Assembly: GCF_033118175.1 (NCBI RefSeq)
Contig: NC_083692.1
Coordinates: 89,756,501-89,820,500 of the forward strand
Source of the DNA: Dama dama
Taxonomy: Eukaryota > Chordata > Mammalia > Artiodactyla > Cervidae
Direction: 5' to 3'
DNA length: 64,000 bases
A program made the translations under genes and the position numbers. Of the stretch, positions 50,137 through 54,606 are shown piece after piece. How positions within the stretch are numbered: the first letter of the stretch is position 1; each line of letters starts with the position of its first letter. The notes beneath the pieces were generated by a model. It was given only the letters and a program-made list of their open reading frames with translations, had not been told where the DNA came from and made no database searches.

Positions 50137-50591
50137 ACGCTTCTCGGGCAGGAAAGACCAACAGAGATGCACAAACCAATTAGGTAGAAACAGACAGCGG
50201 GGCACCCATGCCTCTCGCCCCAAGCCTGATCAGAAGCGCGGGAGGGCGCCCTGACATCGGTTCTGGGTCTTCGGGTGGCGGACCTGTTCACACCAACCCA
50301 GGCGAGCGGCAGAGGACCCAGCCCCGGCCAGGGAGCACAAACACACCGGGGGCTTCTTCCGGAAGGGTGGAGAAATTAACACCCCTCCGGCGCCCCACCT
50401 GCCCGGGCGCGCGGGACGCAGCTCAAGGCAGAGGCAGGGGTCCCGGGACCCGCAGCCCCGCCGCGCACACCGCTTACCTGGCAGAAGCACCTCTGCGCCG
50501 CCGTCTCTGGGGGCTGCTGCTCGCCGTGGCCCGAGCCCAGCAACCCCACGGCGACCAAGAAGCCGATCAGGAAGCCCCAGCGGCGGCCCAT
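3148..50591 (-). CDS. ERO1A: ERO1A, ER oxidoreductin 1 alpha, complete 16-exon coding region
   Basis: ERO1A is a FAD-dependent thiol oxidase of the ER lumen. It oxidises protein disulfide isomerase and passes the electrons to oxygen, making hydrogen peroxide. The exons join as 50591-50478, 42567-42448, 41635-41552, 35049-35011, 29324-29248, 29156-29083, 21772-21652, 19570-19524, 17089-17078, 11222-11196, 11091-10999, 10149-9903, 9403-9334, 4735-4649, 4565-4432 and 3208-3148: 1407 nt, 468 codons plus stop, the human length. Visible in the translation are a signal peptide (about residues 1-23), the shuttle cysteines C94/C99 with regulatory C104 and C131, and the catalytic C394-x-x-C397 with C391 pairing C85. 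FAD-contact residues R187, T189, W200, S252, H255, R287 and R300 are present, as are N-glycosylation sequons at N280 and N384. No frameshift or premature stop is present, so this is the functional gene and not a retrocopy. Roles of residues are family knowledge; their presence is read from the sequence. Confidence 0.98.
3209..4431 (-). other. ERO1A intron 15
   Basis: 1223 bp, very AT-rich, with a run of imperfect TATA/AAGTA repeats around 3420-3620. No gene or recognisable transposon. Confidence 0.85.
4432..4565 (-). CDS. ERO1A: ERO1A exon 15
   Basis: Residues 405-448 (TQGLGTALKILFSEK and onwards to NAFG) plus two bases of codon 449. Only 83 bp from exon 14. Donor GGAAG|GTTAGT. Confidence 0.97.
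4649..4735 (-). CDS. ERO1A: ERO1A exon 14, catalytic CxxC
   Basis: Residues 376-404. Holds N384 (RNIS sequon) and the catalytic cluster C391-VG-C394-FK-C397; C394/C397 are next to the flavin and are reduced by the shuttle cysteines. Donor CAG|GTAAGC, 87 nt, phase 0 at both ends. Confidence 0.98.
4783..5260 (-). repeat. MIR SINE, split by a Bov-tA
   Basis: 4783-4930 matches the reverse complement of the MIR 3' tail (gagtgccttctatgtgcc, then the tatctcacc type block). 5155-5260 continues with the ccagagaagctaggtaacttgct block. The Bov-tA at 4935-5117 separates the halves. Confidence 0.6.
4935..5117 (-). repeat. Bov-tA SINE
   Basis: Antisense Bov-A body (aagtgaaagtcgtgtccgac) ending in the tRNA-like head antisense (ttaccagctaagccaccag). 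Diverged, with small deletions. Confidence 0.85.
7937..8126 (-). repeat. Bov-tA SINE with 12-bp target-site duplication
   Basis: Full-length antisense Bov-tA. It is flanked by a perfect direct repeat taagtcttcaaa at 7925-7936 and 8127-8138. Confidence 0.92.
8386..8879 (-). repeat. Bov-tA SINE interrupted by Bov-A2, 13-bp target-site duplication
   Basis: Outer Bov-tA body at 8386-8582, resuming at 8871 with only the last bases of its head (aagaagcc). The perfect 13-bp duplication cctaaatgccttt at 8373-8385 and 8880-8892 brackets the whole composite. Confidence 0.9.
8583..8860 (-). repeat. Bov-A2 SINE nested in Bov-tA
   Basis: Two Bov-A monomers with the (GCT)n start (gtgctgctgctgctgctaag) and the linker gcatgaaagtgaaaagtgaa. 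The flanking duplication actatgccac lies at 8573-8582 and 8861-8870. It is younger than the Bov-tA it interrupts. Confidence 0.92.
9334..9403 (-). CDS. ERO1A: ERO1A exon 13
   Basis: Completes K352 and encodes SFPLHFDENSFFAG through residue 375, then an AAAG|GTAATA donor. 70 nt. Two small changes from human occur in the NKKEANKLK end. Confidence 0.96.
9404..10998 (-). other. ERO1A introns 12 and 11
   Basis: Intron 12 (9404-9902, 499 bp) and intron 11 (10150-10998, 849 bp) flank exon 12. Both are AT-rich with no repeat or gene that I recognise. Confidence 0.8.
9903..10149 (-). CDS. ERO1A: ERO1A exon 12, largest coding exon
   Basis: Residues 270-351 plus two bases of codon 352. Contains the N280 sequon (HNIT) and FAD contacts R287 and R300. 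The exon starts DTW where human has ETW. Donor ATCAA|GTAAAT, 247 nt. Confidence 0.97.
10999..11091 (-). CDS. ERO1A: ERO1A exon 11
   Basis: Residues 239-269. Contains C241 and the flavin contacts S252 and H255 within LISGLHASINVHLSARYLLQ. Acceptor GTAG, donor CAAG|GTATAT, 93 nt. Confidence 0.97.
11196..11222 (-). CDS. ERO1A: ERO1A exon 10, 27-nt small exon
   Basis: Encodes the end of E230 through E238 (NTFYSWLE) plus one base of G239. Acceptor TTTCAG, donor GAAG|GTATTG. Lies 104 bp from exon 11. Confidence 0.95.
11700..12595 (+). repeat. Ancient L1M-type LINE remnants
   Basis: 12457-12595 matches the L1M 3'UTR (atcttgtacaacacaggg; gttgtacacctgaaac; run of AATAAA-like end). 11700-12440 carries weaker L1-like phrases and no intact frame. 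The 12457-12595 part is firm and the rest tentative. Confidence 0.55.
12794..13123 (+). repeat. MaLR-like solo LTR
   Basis: Runs from TGTTATGGATGAATG to a GACACA end (TG...CA). It contains the phrases aaattcatatgt, gaggtcatgagggtgg, ccttgatcatggacttcc and a gagaaaataaatgtc polyadenylation region. This pattern is typical of ancient mammalian non-autonomous ERV LTRs. No coding sequence remains. The subfamily is uncertain. Confidence 0.6.
13243..13490 (+). repeat. MIR SINE
   Basis: Sense MIR: the tRNA-like gaatcccaaactctgctac, then ctgagttgctgaacctttct, then a diverged aaaatggaaataa block and a ttggaaggattaaat block. Confidence 0.75.
13869..14073 (-). pseudogene. Processed 28S rRNA 3'-end retropseudogene
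   Basis: On the minus strand about 205 nt match the extreme 3' end of mammalian 28S rRNA: an aaggcggccgccccctcgcc block, ccagaagcaggcc and gctgactttcag (seen as plus-strand complements) and the terminal caagggtttgt. Differences are mostly CpG to TpG/CpA changes. An A-rich 48-nt tail follows (13868 to 13821). A perfect 13-bp duplication tgaaatagcttct flanks the insert at 13808-13820 and 14074-14086. This is the signature of LINE-mediated retrotransposition of a 5'-truncated rRNA. It is not an rRNA gene. Confidence 0.93.
14398..14690 (+). repeat. CHR-type tRNA-derived SINE
   Basis: Starts gggcttccctggctcactgg, continues agatcccacatgccac and gagaagccaccgcaatgag, and ends aaaaacaaataaataaaa. Longer form (CHR-1/CHRL-like) than the CHR-2 copies elsewhere in the window. 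Confidence 0.8.
14983..16740 (-). mobile_element. BovB (RTE) LINE, 5'-truncated, reverse transcriptase region
   Basis: The minus strand reads from within the RTE reverse transcriptase to the BovB 3' end. The open stretch 16196-15402 keeps YAKAFDCVDHNKLW, the QGCILSPCLFNLYAE block and the catalytic RYADDTTLMAES, then GLKLNIQKTKIM. The upstream part (16740-16231) is in another frame, and the C-terminal part is disrupted before 14983, so it cannot act autonomously. The 3' end is the usual cagtcgctcagtcgtgtctg segment. The endonuclease domain is missing. Confidence 0.92.
17078..17089 (-). CDS. ERO1A: ERO1A exon 9, 12-nt microexon
   Basis: Only 12 nt (GTAAAAGTGAAG on the minus strand). It joins exons 8 and 10 to give G226-K-S-E-E230, where human reads GTSEE. 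It is bounded by a strong pyrimidine tract with CAG and a perfect GTAAGT donor. Without it the protein would lose four residues but stay in frame. It is too short for ORF-based gene finding and is supported by phase, homology and splice signals. Confidence 0.93.
17090..19523 (-). other. ERO1A intron 8
   Basis: 2434 bp. Includes a Bov-tA (18726-18934). 17600-18010 resembles a diverged L1M-type segment (accataactcatttaaccag, tgttcccatttatc). 18470-18680 has short L2-like pieces. The rest is unassigned. Confidence 0.6.
18726..18934 (-). repeat. Bov-tA SINE
   Basis: Antisense Bov-A body (cactcagtcgtgtctgactc) through to the head (accactgaaccacctggg). Confidence 0.88.
19524..19570 (-). CDS. ERO1A: ERO1A exon 8
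   Basis: A 47-nt exon encoding the end of K210 through Q225 (PQTIKRPLNPLASGQ) plus one base. Acceptor CTAG, donor CAAG|GTGAGT. Confidence 0.96.
19676..19850 (-). repeat. Bov-tA SINE, truncated
   Basis: Antisense Bov-A (tcatttcagtcgtgtctg; aggcaagaatactagagtgg) that stops near ctcctgcattgg, so the tRNA-like head is mostly missing. Confidence 0.82.
21030..21200 (+). repeat. MIR SINE
   Basis: Sense MIR core: cagatcacttaacctttcc, gtcagtttttctatctgtaa, then aactggcacatcatgagtgc and the tail. Confidence 0.78.
21652..21772 (-). CDS. ERO1A: ERO1A exon 7, FAD-binding residues
   Basis: Residues 170-209 with split codons at both ends. Contains R187, T189 and W200, which contact FAD in the known structure, and C208, which pairs with C241. 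Donor TTTTAA|GTATGT, 121 nt. Confidence 0.97.
22296..22655 (+). repeat. MIR SINE, split by BovB
   Basis: 22296-22334 is the MIR start (gcacaggctctggagccaga) and 22479-22655 the MIR core and tail (ctgagtaagtcatgtaaac; tgtaaaatggggataatac). The BovB 3' end sits between them. Confidence 0.75.
22335..22478 (+). mobile_element. BovB LINE 3'-end fragment
   Basis: Severely 5'-truncated: gactggatggcatcactgac, then gtagtccatggggttgcaaa and gagttggacacaactgagtg. Confidence 0.85.
22662..22800 (+). repeat. Bov-A SINE fragment
   Basis: Sense Bov-A body only: ggagaaggcaatggcaaccc, then gttggacacaactgagcacc. No tRNA-like head. Confidence 0.85.
23700..27245 (+). mobile_element. Bovine-type L1 LINE, ORF2 and 3'UTR, 5'-truncated and broken
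   Basis: About 3.5 kb. The ORF2 reading frame is broken into pieces (24080-24781, 24799-25449, 26070-26768). The reverse transcriptase part keeps PANKSLGPDGFTDELYQKF, IDAEKAFDKIQHPF and the catalytic LFADDMILY. The C-terminal cysteine region (CWRGCGDKGTLLQCWWEC) lies near 26460-26510. The 3'UTR (ggggaacacatgtacaccca) is followed by an A/T-rich tail. ORF1, the endonuclease domain and the 5'UTR are absent, so the copy is dead. A 20-bp palindrome interrupts it at 25471-25490. Confidence 0.93.
25471..25490. repeat. 20-bp perfect palindrome within L1
   Basis: tcttgattca followed by its exact complement. The 15-mer gaatcaagaatcaat occurs on both sides (25457-25471 and 25482-25496). This block is extra relative to the L1 consensus I recall at this point. 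Confidence 0.85.
28693..28816 (+). repeat. Bov-A SINE fragment
   Basis: Sense Bov-A (cactccagtgttcttgtctg; gtcggacacgactgacgtg) ending with the (GCT)n-type cagcagc. Confidence 0.85.
28817..28990 (-). repeat. L1M-type LINE 3' fragment
   Basis: Antisense L1 phrases: atacttgggttgtttccacc, tgctgtgaacagggtgtac, ggaactgccaaactgtta. Lies within about 90 bp of the exon 6 donor. Confidence 0.7.
29083..29156 (-). CDS. ERO1A: ERO1A exon 6
   Basis: Completes Ser145 and runs to residue 169 plus one base of codon 170. Contains C166. Separated from exon 5 by only 91 bp. Donor GATG|GTATAA. An old L1 fragment begins about 90 bp beyond the donor inside intron 6. Confidence 0.96.
29248..29324 (-). CDS. ERO1A: ERO1A exon 5
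   Basis: Residues 120-144 plus two bases of codon 145. Contains regulatory C131. The donor is CTGAG|GTTTGG, a weak match beyond the GT. The split codon restores Ser145, which sits in an S-x-E context known as a FAM20C phosphorylation site in human ERO1A. Confidence 0.96.
29620..29770 (+). repeat. MIR-like fragment
   Basis: Phrases gagcatcagttttctttt, cataaaataagtggttgggc and tctatttcaactctaaat resemble a MIR variant. Diverged. Confidence 0.5.
30218..30421 (+). repeat. Bov-tA SINE
   Basis: Sense copy with head ggacttctctggtggctcag and body ending gtcagacacaactgagca. Confidence 0.9.
30965..31234 (-). repeat. Bov-A2 SINE
   Basis: Antisense two-monomer copy starting ctgctgctgcttctgctaag, with the linker gcatgaaagtgaaaaatgaa. 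A short duplication actttcaa lies at each side. Confidence 0.9.
31279..31480 (+). repeat. Bov-tA SINE
   Basis: Sense copy; head ttccctcctggcttagctgg, tail ggacatgactgagccacttt. Lies 45 bp from the neighbouring antisense Bov-A2, making an inverted SINE pair. Confidence 0.9.
32268..32356 (-). mobile_element. BovB LINE 3'-end scrap
   Basis: About 90 bp: gttcagtcatgtccgactct, gcagcacactaggcttccct, gtccttcagcatctcc. Extreme 5' truncation. Confidence 0.75.
32546..32730 (-). repeat. CHR-2 SINE
   Basis: Antisense copy: tatttggctgtgccaggtct, gtgtgggatctagttccctg and head gccactggaccaccagggaa. Confidence 0.85.
32909..33103 (+). repeat. CHR-type SINE
   Basis: Sense copy: gggacttccctggtggtgca, gggaagatcccacatgcctc, then an aaccaaaaataaata tail. 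Confidence 0.85.
33240..33465 (+). repeat. L1M-type 3' end
   Basis: Phrases cattgcctctggggaaggag, gattgactgggatgggg and cacttaagatgtgtgcactt are typical of ancient L1 3'UTRs. Confidence 0.6.
33545..33770 (+). repeat. L1M-type 3' end
   Basis: Ends with ggctgtatgtatgaaaattt then cataataaaat, a common L1ME 3' terminus. Confidence 0.55.
34375..34575 (+). repeat. Bov-tA SINE
   Basis: Sense copy; head gggcttccaggtgtctcagt, body gcaggctacagtccggaggg. Confidence 0.87.
34655..34862 (+). repeat. L1M-type 3' end with A tail
   Basis: gatgaaacaagattgaccat, gctgggtgatgtgtacac, then a run of 18 or more A at 34845-34862. Confidence 0.55.
35011..35049 (-). CDS. ERO1A: ERO1A exon 4
   Basis: A 39-nt exon encoding DEVPDGIKSASYK (residues 107-119), part of the flexible regulatory loop. 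Acceptor TTTTTCAG, donor AAG|GTATGT, phase 0 at both ends, so skipping it would keep the frame. Confidence 0.96.
35421..35612 (-). repeat. CHR-2 SINE
   Basis: Antisense copy starting at a T run and ending at head gccactggaccaccaggaag. The flanks cctagtcatcttt and cccagtaatcttt look like a decayed 13-bp target duplication. Confidence 0.85.
36433..36535 (-). repeat. Bov-A SINE fragment
   Basis: Antisense: gttactcagttgtgtccaac, then tctaggcaagaatattggaa and ccactgccttcccc. Shortened. Confidence 0.8.
36803..36940 (-). repeat. CHR-2 SINE
   Basis: Antisense: ggccacaccatgtggcttgt, accagggattgaactcgggc, gacagccagggaattcct. The motif caatgtc occurs on both sides. Confidence 0.8.
37553..37716 (-). 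repeat. Bov-tA SINE, internally deleted
   Basis: Antisense Bov-A body (gctaagtcatgtctgactct) joined after ggggaacttccc straight to the end of the head (ccaccaaggaaga). Part of the head is missing. Confidence 0.82.
38703..38916 (-). repeat. Bov-tA SINE with 10-bp target-site duplication
   Basis: Antisense copy, flanked by gtgttagcaa at 38693-38702 and 38917-38926. Confidence 0.92.
39003..40049 (-). mobile_element. BovB LINE with 5' inversion (twin priming)
   Basis: 39003-39470 is the BovB 3' end in minus orientation (cactcagtcgtgtctgactc; catcagggtcttttccaatg). 39471-40049 is the BovB endonuclease region in plus orientation (caaggcaaaccattcaatat; aggggactggaatgcaaaag; cgaaatcagattgattatat). 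The reverse transcriptase is deleted between them. Near-identical 12-mers agaagataacat (38991-39002) and agaagatagcat (40050-40061) flank the whole, so the two inverted parts arrived as one insertion. Confidence 0.88.
40945..41283 (+). repeat. CHR-type SINE, long form, with 10-bp target-site duplication
   Basis: Sense copy: gacttccctggcggtccact through gagaggccaccacgatgagg to an ataaaaaataaacaaaaat tail. It is flanked by aagccaaaag at 40935-40944 and 41284-41293. Confidence 0.88.
41552..41635 (-). CDS. ERO1A: ERO1A exon 3, shuttle cysteine loop
   Basis: Residues 79-106. Holds C85 and the outer (shuttle) active site C94-GRRD-C99, followed by regulatory C104. In the family C94/C99 exchange disulfides with PDI, and C94-C131 plus C99-C104 form the inactive state. 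Human Gln105 is His here. Donor TCA|GTAAGA, 84 nt. Confidence 0.97.
41636..42447 (-). other. ERO1A intron 2
   Basis: 812 bp, no recognised repeat apart from a T run near 41919-41933. Confidence 0.8.
42448..42567 (-). CDS. ERO1A: ERO1A exon 2
   Basis: Residues 39-78, starting VSGYLDDCTCDVETID. It contains C46 and C48, which pair with C37 and C35 in the known structure. Acceptor CAG, donor AAG|GTATTT, 120 nt, phase 0 at both ends. A Lys replaces the human Arg in the IDxFNNY stretch. Confidence 0.97.
43726..43835 (+). repeat. Bov-tA SINE, short form, with 19-bp target-site duplication
   Basis: Sense head (gtttccctggtagctcaggt; ctgggttcgatccctggaga) joined to a residue of the Bov-A body (attcttgccca). 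It is flanked by a perfect 19-bp repeat at 43707-43725 and 43836-43854 (tgcattataaactactttg). Confidence 0.93.
44312..44514 (-). repeat. Bov-tA SINE
   Basis: Antisense, near full length: ttgctcagtcatgtccaact to ttctttaccaccacgaagga. aaagtgc occurs on both sides. Confidence 0.9.
44910..45060 (+). repeat. L2 LINE 3' end
   Basis: Phrases gttaagcaccttgagagcaa, tgtattcctggtactgagca and gtgaatacatgaatgaa fit the L2 3' end in sense. Confidence 0.6.
46250..46462 (+). repeat. Bov-tA SINE
   Basis: Sense copy: acagcttatcagtaaagagt, gatcgcctggaggaggaaac, gttggacacgactgagtgac. The head start is degraded. Confidence 0.87.
46484..46562. mobile_element. Mariner-type MITE, 79 bp
   Basis: The left arm (gtagccaaaaagtttgttgg, then atttttcca) mirrors the right arm (tggaaaaacctgaatgaact, then ttgggcaaaccc) around a short centre. 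It is flanked by TA at 46482-46483 and 46563-46564. I recognise it as the roughly 80-bp palindromic mariner derivative common in ruminants and whales. Confidence 0.88.
48707..48914 (-). repeat. Bov-tA SINE
   Basis: Antisense copy: ctaagtcgtttagtgtgtct to gagacaccagggaagccct. Confidence 0.88.
49250..49350 (+). repeat. L2 LINE 3' end
   Basis: gtgagctcttcagggcagga, then ataaatgtttgctgaatgga. Confidence 0.65.
50086..50135. repeat. (TG)n microsatellite, about 25 units
   Basis: Uninterrupted GT dinucleotides in ERO1A intron 1, about 340 bp inside the intron from the exon 1 donor. Reads (CA)n on the gene strand. Confidence 0.97.
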
Positions 50592-51060
50592 AGCCGCTCC
50601 AGCCGCTGGTCGTGCCTCGCCTCGGAATCCCCAGCGCTCGGGAGCAGGCCGTGCGTCCGCAGATGAAGCCCGCGCGGGCCAGCCCCCGGCCGCGCCCCAC
50701 CTCCCGGCCGCCTCCCAGGCCCGCCCTCGTCTCTCCTTCCTCTCAGAAGCCGCCACCTCTCGTCGCAGCCTGCGGACGTGCCGGGGCGCCCGCGCGGGCC
50801 GCCTGGGACCTGAGGCCCGCTTCCTTCCCCGCGCGTGTGGCTGACGCACCAACCCTCTCCCCGACTCCGCCTAGCCCGGAGAGCCGCGCCCGCCCCCGCC
50901 CCGAGTCCCCTGAACGCCCCGGGCTTGGGTACCCGACCAGGCTGCGGCCACCAGCCCCGCGCGGGAGTCGGGGTCCTCCCAGCTCCGAGAGCCCGAGCCA
51001 ACGCTGGAGGGGTCTGTGTCTTCCGGTAGGGCCCCGCCCCAGCCTCCTCATTCCCGGCCA
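50230..51060 (-). promoter_or_regulatory. ERO1A: ERO1A CpG-island promoter
   Basis: Dense CpG stretch around exon 1. GC boxes lie near 50889-50905 (cgcccccgccccgag) and 51029-51042 (gccccgcccc). RCGTG cores, the HIF-binding element core, lie at 50776-50780 (ACGTG) and 50833-50837 (GCGTG). There is no TATA box and no upstream ATG for about 450 nt, so the 5'UTR is free of upstream start codons. ERO1A is known to be hypoxia-induced; assigning these sites to that control is inference. The transcription start is not determined. Confidence 0.75.
50478..50591 (-). CDS. ERO1A: ERO1A exon 1 (coding part), signal peptide
   Basis: Encodes residues 1-38. It starts MGRRWGFL, runs through a hydrophobic core ending near SGHG (likely signal peptidase site after residue 23), and ends with C35-F-C37-Q. 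The donor is CAG|GTAAGC, phase 0. The start is chosen because it gives the family N-terminus and because the minus strand has no other ATG for about 450 nt upstream. The exon lies inside a CpG island. Confidence 0.97.
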
Positions 51061-51120
51061 GTCCTTCCGTATCTCGATGCGAGGAAATCAAACCGTGAAT
51101 TACGTGTCCACGGTGGCCCT

Positions 51121-51131
51121 GGCTGAGTCAT
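51121..51131. promoter_or_regulatory. NF-E2/ARE-like site
   Basis: GGCTGAGTCAT on plus, TGACTCAGCC on minus: it contains the AP-1 core and fits the TGACnnnGC antioxidant-element core. It lies about 530 bp upstream of the ERO1A ATG at the edge of the CpG island. Motif match only. Confidence 0.35.
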
Positions 51132-52318
51132 AAAGCTGAAAAGGATACTTGTGATCAATACCAGGGCTGCGTACGATGATTTTCTAGTAGTCACATCCAA
51201 AGAGCAAAAAGAAGCAGGTGAAATTAATTTTAATATAGATTTATTGAAACCAATATATGCAAAATATTTCAAAATATACTCAATATTCAACGATTCATAA
51301 TATATTTTACAGTTTTAACTTTGAAATTTGTCATGTATTTTATACAAACTAGCCACATTTCATAGTCAAGTGTGGACCGAGGTGGGAGATCACTCTTTAT
51401 TTTATAGGAGGAAACAGGCCCAGAGAGGTGAGGGGATATGACCTAGGCCTGGGAGCTGGCATGAGAGAGCCAGGTCCTCTGAGACCAGCCCTGGGACTGG
51501 TCCGTCAGCTTTTTTTTGTTTGTTTGTTTCTTAAAGGATACATTTTTCGAGGTGAAACTGGAAAGCTATCCAGCGTCTTACACATTGCATTAAAAGTTAG
51601 AATGTTTCGATTTATTTATTTTTTTGTAAACCGTTTTTTGTTTTTTCTTAAAAAGTCATCTCTTATTAACTTAACTCTAGGATATGGTAGACCTAAAATA
51701 GGTTTTATACTCCTATTTTTCTGAGAAAAATAGGCATAGGATTTATTTACATTATTAAAAATCACTTAGTGTGGTAGAGGTGAGACTCATACCCTCTGCT
51801 CTGACCATGAATGCCAGTGAACATGTAATTAAAAAGTCACCCGTCATCTGATACCCTGGTGGGCAGGAGTATCTCTGATCTTAGTATCTACAACTTGATT
51901 GTTAATACAATCACTCTCTTTTTACCTGGAAAGTTGTCTTTTCATTATACTGTGTATGGGTTCTCATATCCCTCTAGGGACAGACCTAACTCATTCGATC
52001 CCTCATCATGGGTCTTCCTGGTTTCCTCTTCACCTGGTTCCAATGTCTAAATTAATTTCAATTCAATAAACTTACTCTCTGCCAGAATGAGCCTGACATC
52101 AGAGATACAAAGATGTATGAGACCCAGTCCGTGCACGTGGATGGACAGCCCGTGGACTTTAGTATATCATCTTTTATGACAGCTCTACTTTATGTCTCTA
52201 TTCCTGAATTGTGATCTCTTTTAACTCCTTAAACAGGGATTATGCCTGTGACTCCCAAAAATATTTGCATGCATTTGTAAAATGAATGAATATATTTCAT
52301 ATGCCTAGAGTATTAACA
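51132..52318. other. Intergenic, mostly unassigned
   Basis: A MIR-like piece at 51395-51500 (aggcccagagaggtgagg) and an L2-like piece around 52050-52130. Otherwise AT-rich with no gene seen. Confidence 0.6.
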
Positions 52319-52537
52319 GGCTTCCCTGGTGGCTCAGACAGTAAAGCATCTGCCTGCAATGCAGGAGACCTGGGTTTGATCCCTGGGTTAGGAAGATCCT
52401 CTGGAGAAGGGAATGGTAACCCACTCCAGTATTCTTGCCTGGAGAATTCCAAGGACAGAGGAGCCTGGCAGTCTACAGTCCATGGGGTCGCAAGGAGTTA
52501 CACTCTTACACTCTTGAGCTACTTTCATTTTCAGAGC
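52319..52537 (+). repeat. Bov-tA SINE
   Basis: Sense, near full length: ggcttccctggtggctcaga through gtctacagtccatggggtcg to ttgagctactttcattttc. Confidence 0.92.
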
Positions 52538-52829
52538 ATTAATGTCTGAAGATTAAGCTATCAAAATGAGAGACACCATGTGAAAAAGGGGAAACTAAAT
52601 GAATAAAGCCTAAAATTGCAGAAAGAAACAGTCTCAACATGAATCAGCTCTGAATTTCATGCTGATGTAATAGCCCAAAATTTGGAAGAGTTTAAAAAAC
52701 CTCAATATTCCCATGAAAAAGGCTCTATTCCATAACTTAAAACTCTTGCCCAGAACAGATTTCTAGCAAACATATCAGAAACAATCACCATTTAAGATAA
52801 TCTTTTTTATTTTATTGCCTCCCCCCCCT

Positions 52830-53620
52830 CCCCCAGCCTTATTGAAGTATAATTGACAAATAAAATTGTAAGATAATTAAAGTGTATATCTTGGTGATTT
52901 TGACATACATAGACATTGTGAAAGGATTTCCACCATCAAGTTAACACATTTATCATCTTATGTATTTACCCTTCTTCCCTCTCTTGGTGAGAGTATTTAA
53001 GTTCAACTCTCAGAAAATATCAGTGATACATTACAGTGTTATCGACTATGGCTACCGTGTTACACAGTAGATCCCCTAACTTCATTCATCTTAAAGCTAA
53101 AAGAATGAACCCTTTTACCAACTTCTCCCTGCTTCCCCCACCCCCTTGCCCCTGCCAAGTGCTTTTCTACTGTCTGTTTCTATGACTTTGACCTATTATC
53201 ATTCTACATATGAGTGATGCCATGCAGTACTTGTCTTTGTCTAGTTATTTCACTTAACACAGTACCCTCAAGGCCCATGCATGTTGTAGCAAATGGCAGG
53301 ATTTTCTTTCTCATGCTAAATAATAGTCTGTTGTATGTGTATACCACATCTTCTTTATTCATTTATCCATTGGCAGACACTTAGGTTGTTTCCATACTTT
53401 GGCAATTGTGAATAATGCTGGGTGAAAGTGGAAGTACAGATATCCAGGGAATTCCCTATTTGCCCAGTGGTTAAGACACTGTGCTTCCAATGCAGGGGGC
53501 ATGGGTTTGATTCCTGATGGGGAAAGTAAGATCCTACATGCTGTGTGGTGTCAAAAACAAACAAAAGGAAGTATAGTTATCCGGGCATAAACCCAGAAGT
53601 GAGATTGCTGGATCTTATTT
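52830..53620 (-). repeat. L1M-type LINE 3' end, split by CHR-2
   Basis: Antisense L1 phrases: cttattgaagtataattgac, cagtagatcccctaacttca, ttaggttgtttccatacttt, acccagaagtgagattgctg. Interrupted at 53446-53570. Confidence 0.8.
53446..53570 (+). repeat. CHR-2 SINE inside L1
   Basis: Sense copy gaattccctatttgcccagt through gcagggggcatgggtttgat. The flanking repeats ggaagtacagatatcc and ggaagtatagttatcc differ at two of 16 bases. Confidence 0.85.
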
Positions 53621-54399
53621 TATTGTCTTGATAATTATAATTATTCCTTTCACATTTGTAAGGGATTTTAGATTGTATAAATGCTTTCACATACTTGAAT
53701 GTTTTATACATACTGTACAAATATTACTGACATTTCCCTGAGAATTCTTTGGGTTGGTCCTTTGTGTGAGCTCACTTCTTCAACTCTGCCTGCTCTGACA
53801 TCATCTTGTCTATGTTAAGGCCCATGAAATAACTGATTAGTCATCAAATAACTATTTAAGAAGCATCCACAGGGTACATAGTTCAACCTTGGATTTCTGA
53901 AAGTCCAGCTTCTCATCTATTATAACTTCACTAAACAATATCAAATGTTTTAGAGATGAACAAGGTCACCACCTTGTTATTCTAATACTAGCAATTATAA
54001 CAATAACATGACTTAGATTTAATGTACACAGCATTTCTTGATGAAATTCTGATTACTCTGCAAACAACAGCTATTATTATTTTTTTTAATGACCAAAGCA
54101 GGAAATGGCTTGAGGCCAATTTCTCAAAATGGGACATGGAGATTTTTGTGAGAAGCTTCTCGCTACATAAAACAATTTCTGACGTTGAATAGACCAGAAG
54201 GAAATGATTAAGGAAAAAAATGTGGTCAGGGAAAAAGATTATTATGACACACAAGAGGAAGAAAGGCTAAGTAAAAACCTAAAGGTTTGTGCTGGTATTT
54301 GGTTAGATCTATTTATGTAGTATTTACTGAATGGGTGTGTGCAGATGCTGTATCAGTAGACTTTCTGTTGAGCTGCTTGACATCATCTGAGTTGGAGAG
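53621..54399. other. Intergenic, unassigned
   Basis: AT-rich, no gene or clear repeat recognised. Confidence 0.6.
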
Positions 54400-54606
54400 T
54401 TGTTTTGCTCAGTCGCTAAGTCACATCTCTTTGTGACCCCATGGACTGTGGCCCACCAGGCTCCTCTGTTCATGGGACTTCTCAGGCAAGAATACTGGAG
54501 TGGCTTGCCATTTCCTTCTTCAGAGGATCTTCCTGACCTAGGGATCAAACTTGCGTCCCCTGCACTGACAGGCAGATTCTTTACCACTGAGCCACCAGGG
54601 AAGCCC
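54400..54606 (-). repeat. Bov-tA SINE
   Basis: Antisense: ttgctcagtcgctaagtcac to ctgagccaccagggaagccc. Short deletion in the Bov-A start. Confidence 0.9.

Larger units (their letters stand above)
42568..50477 (-). other. ERO1A intron 1
   Basis: 7910 bp, the largest intron. Holds Bov-tA copies (43726, 44312, 46250, 48707), a MIR with nested insertions (46170-46655), a mariner MITE (46484-46562), L2 pieces (44910, 49250) and a TG microsatellite (50086-50135). 45060-46160 is moderately GC-rich, repeat-poor and unassigned. 46660-48700 and 49350-50080 hold nothing recognised. Confidence 0.78.

Noticed and set aside
50208..51133. Several long open stretches on both strands around the ERO1A promoter
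   Set aside because: High GC makes stops rare. The only real coding segment is the 38-codon exon 1 at 50478-50591, and the others lack ATG starts or homology.
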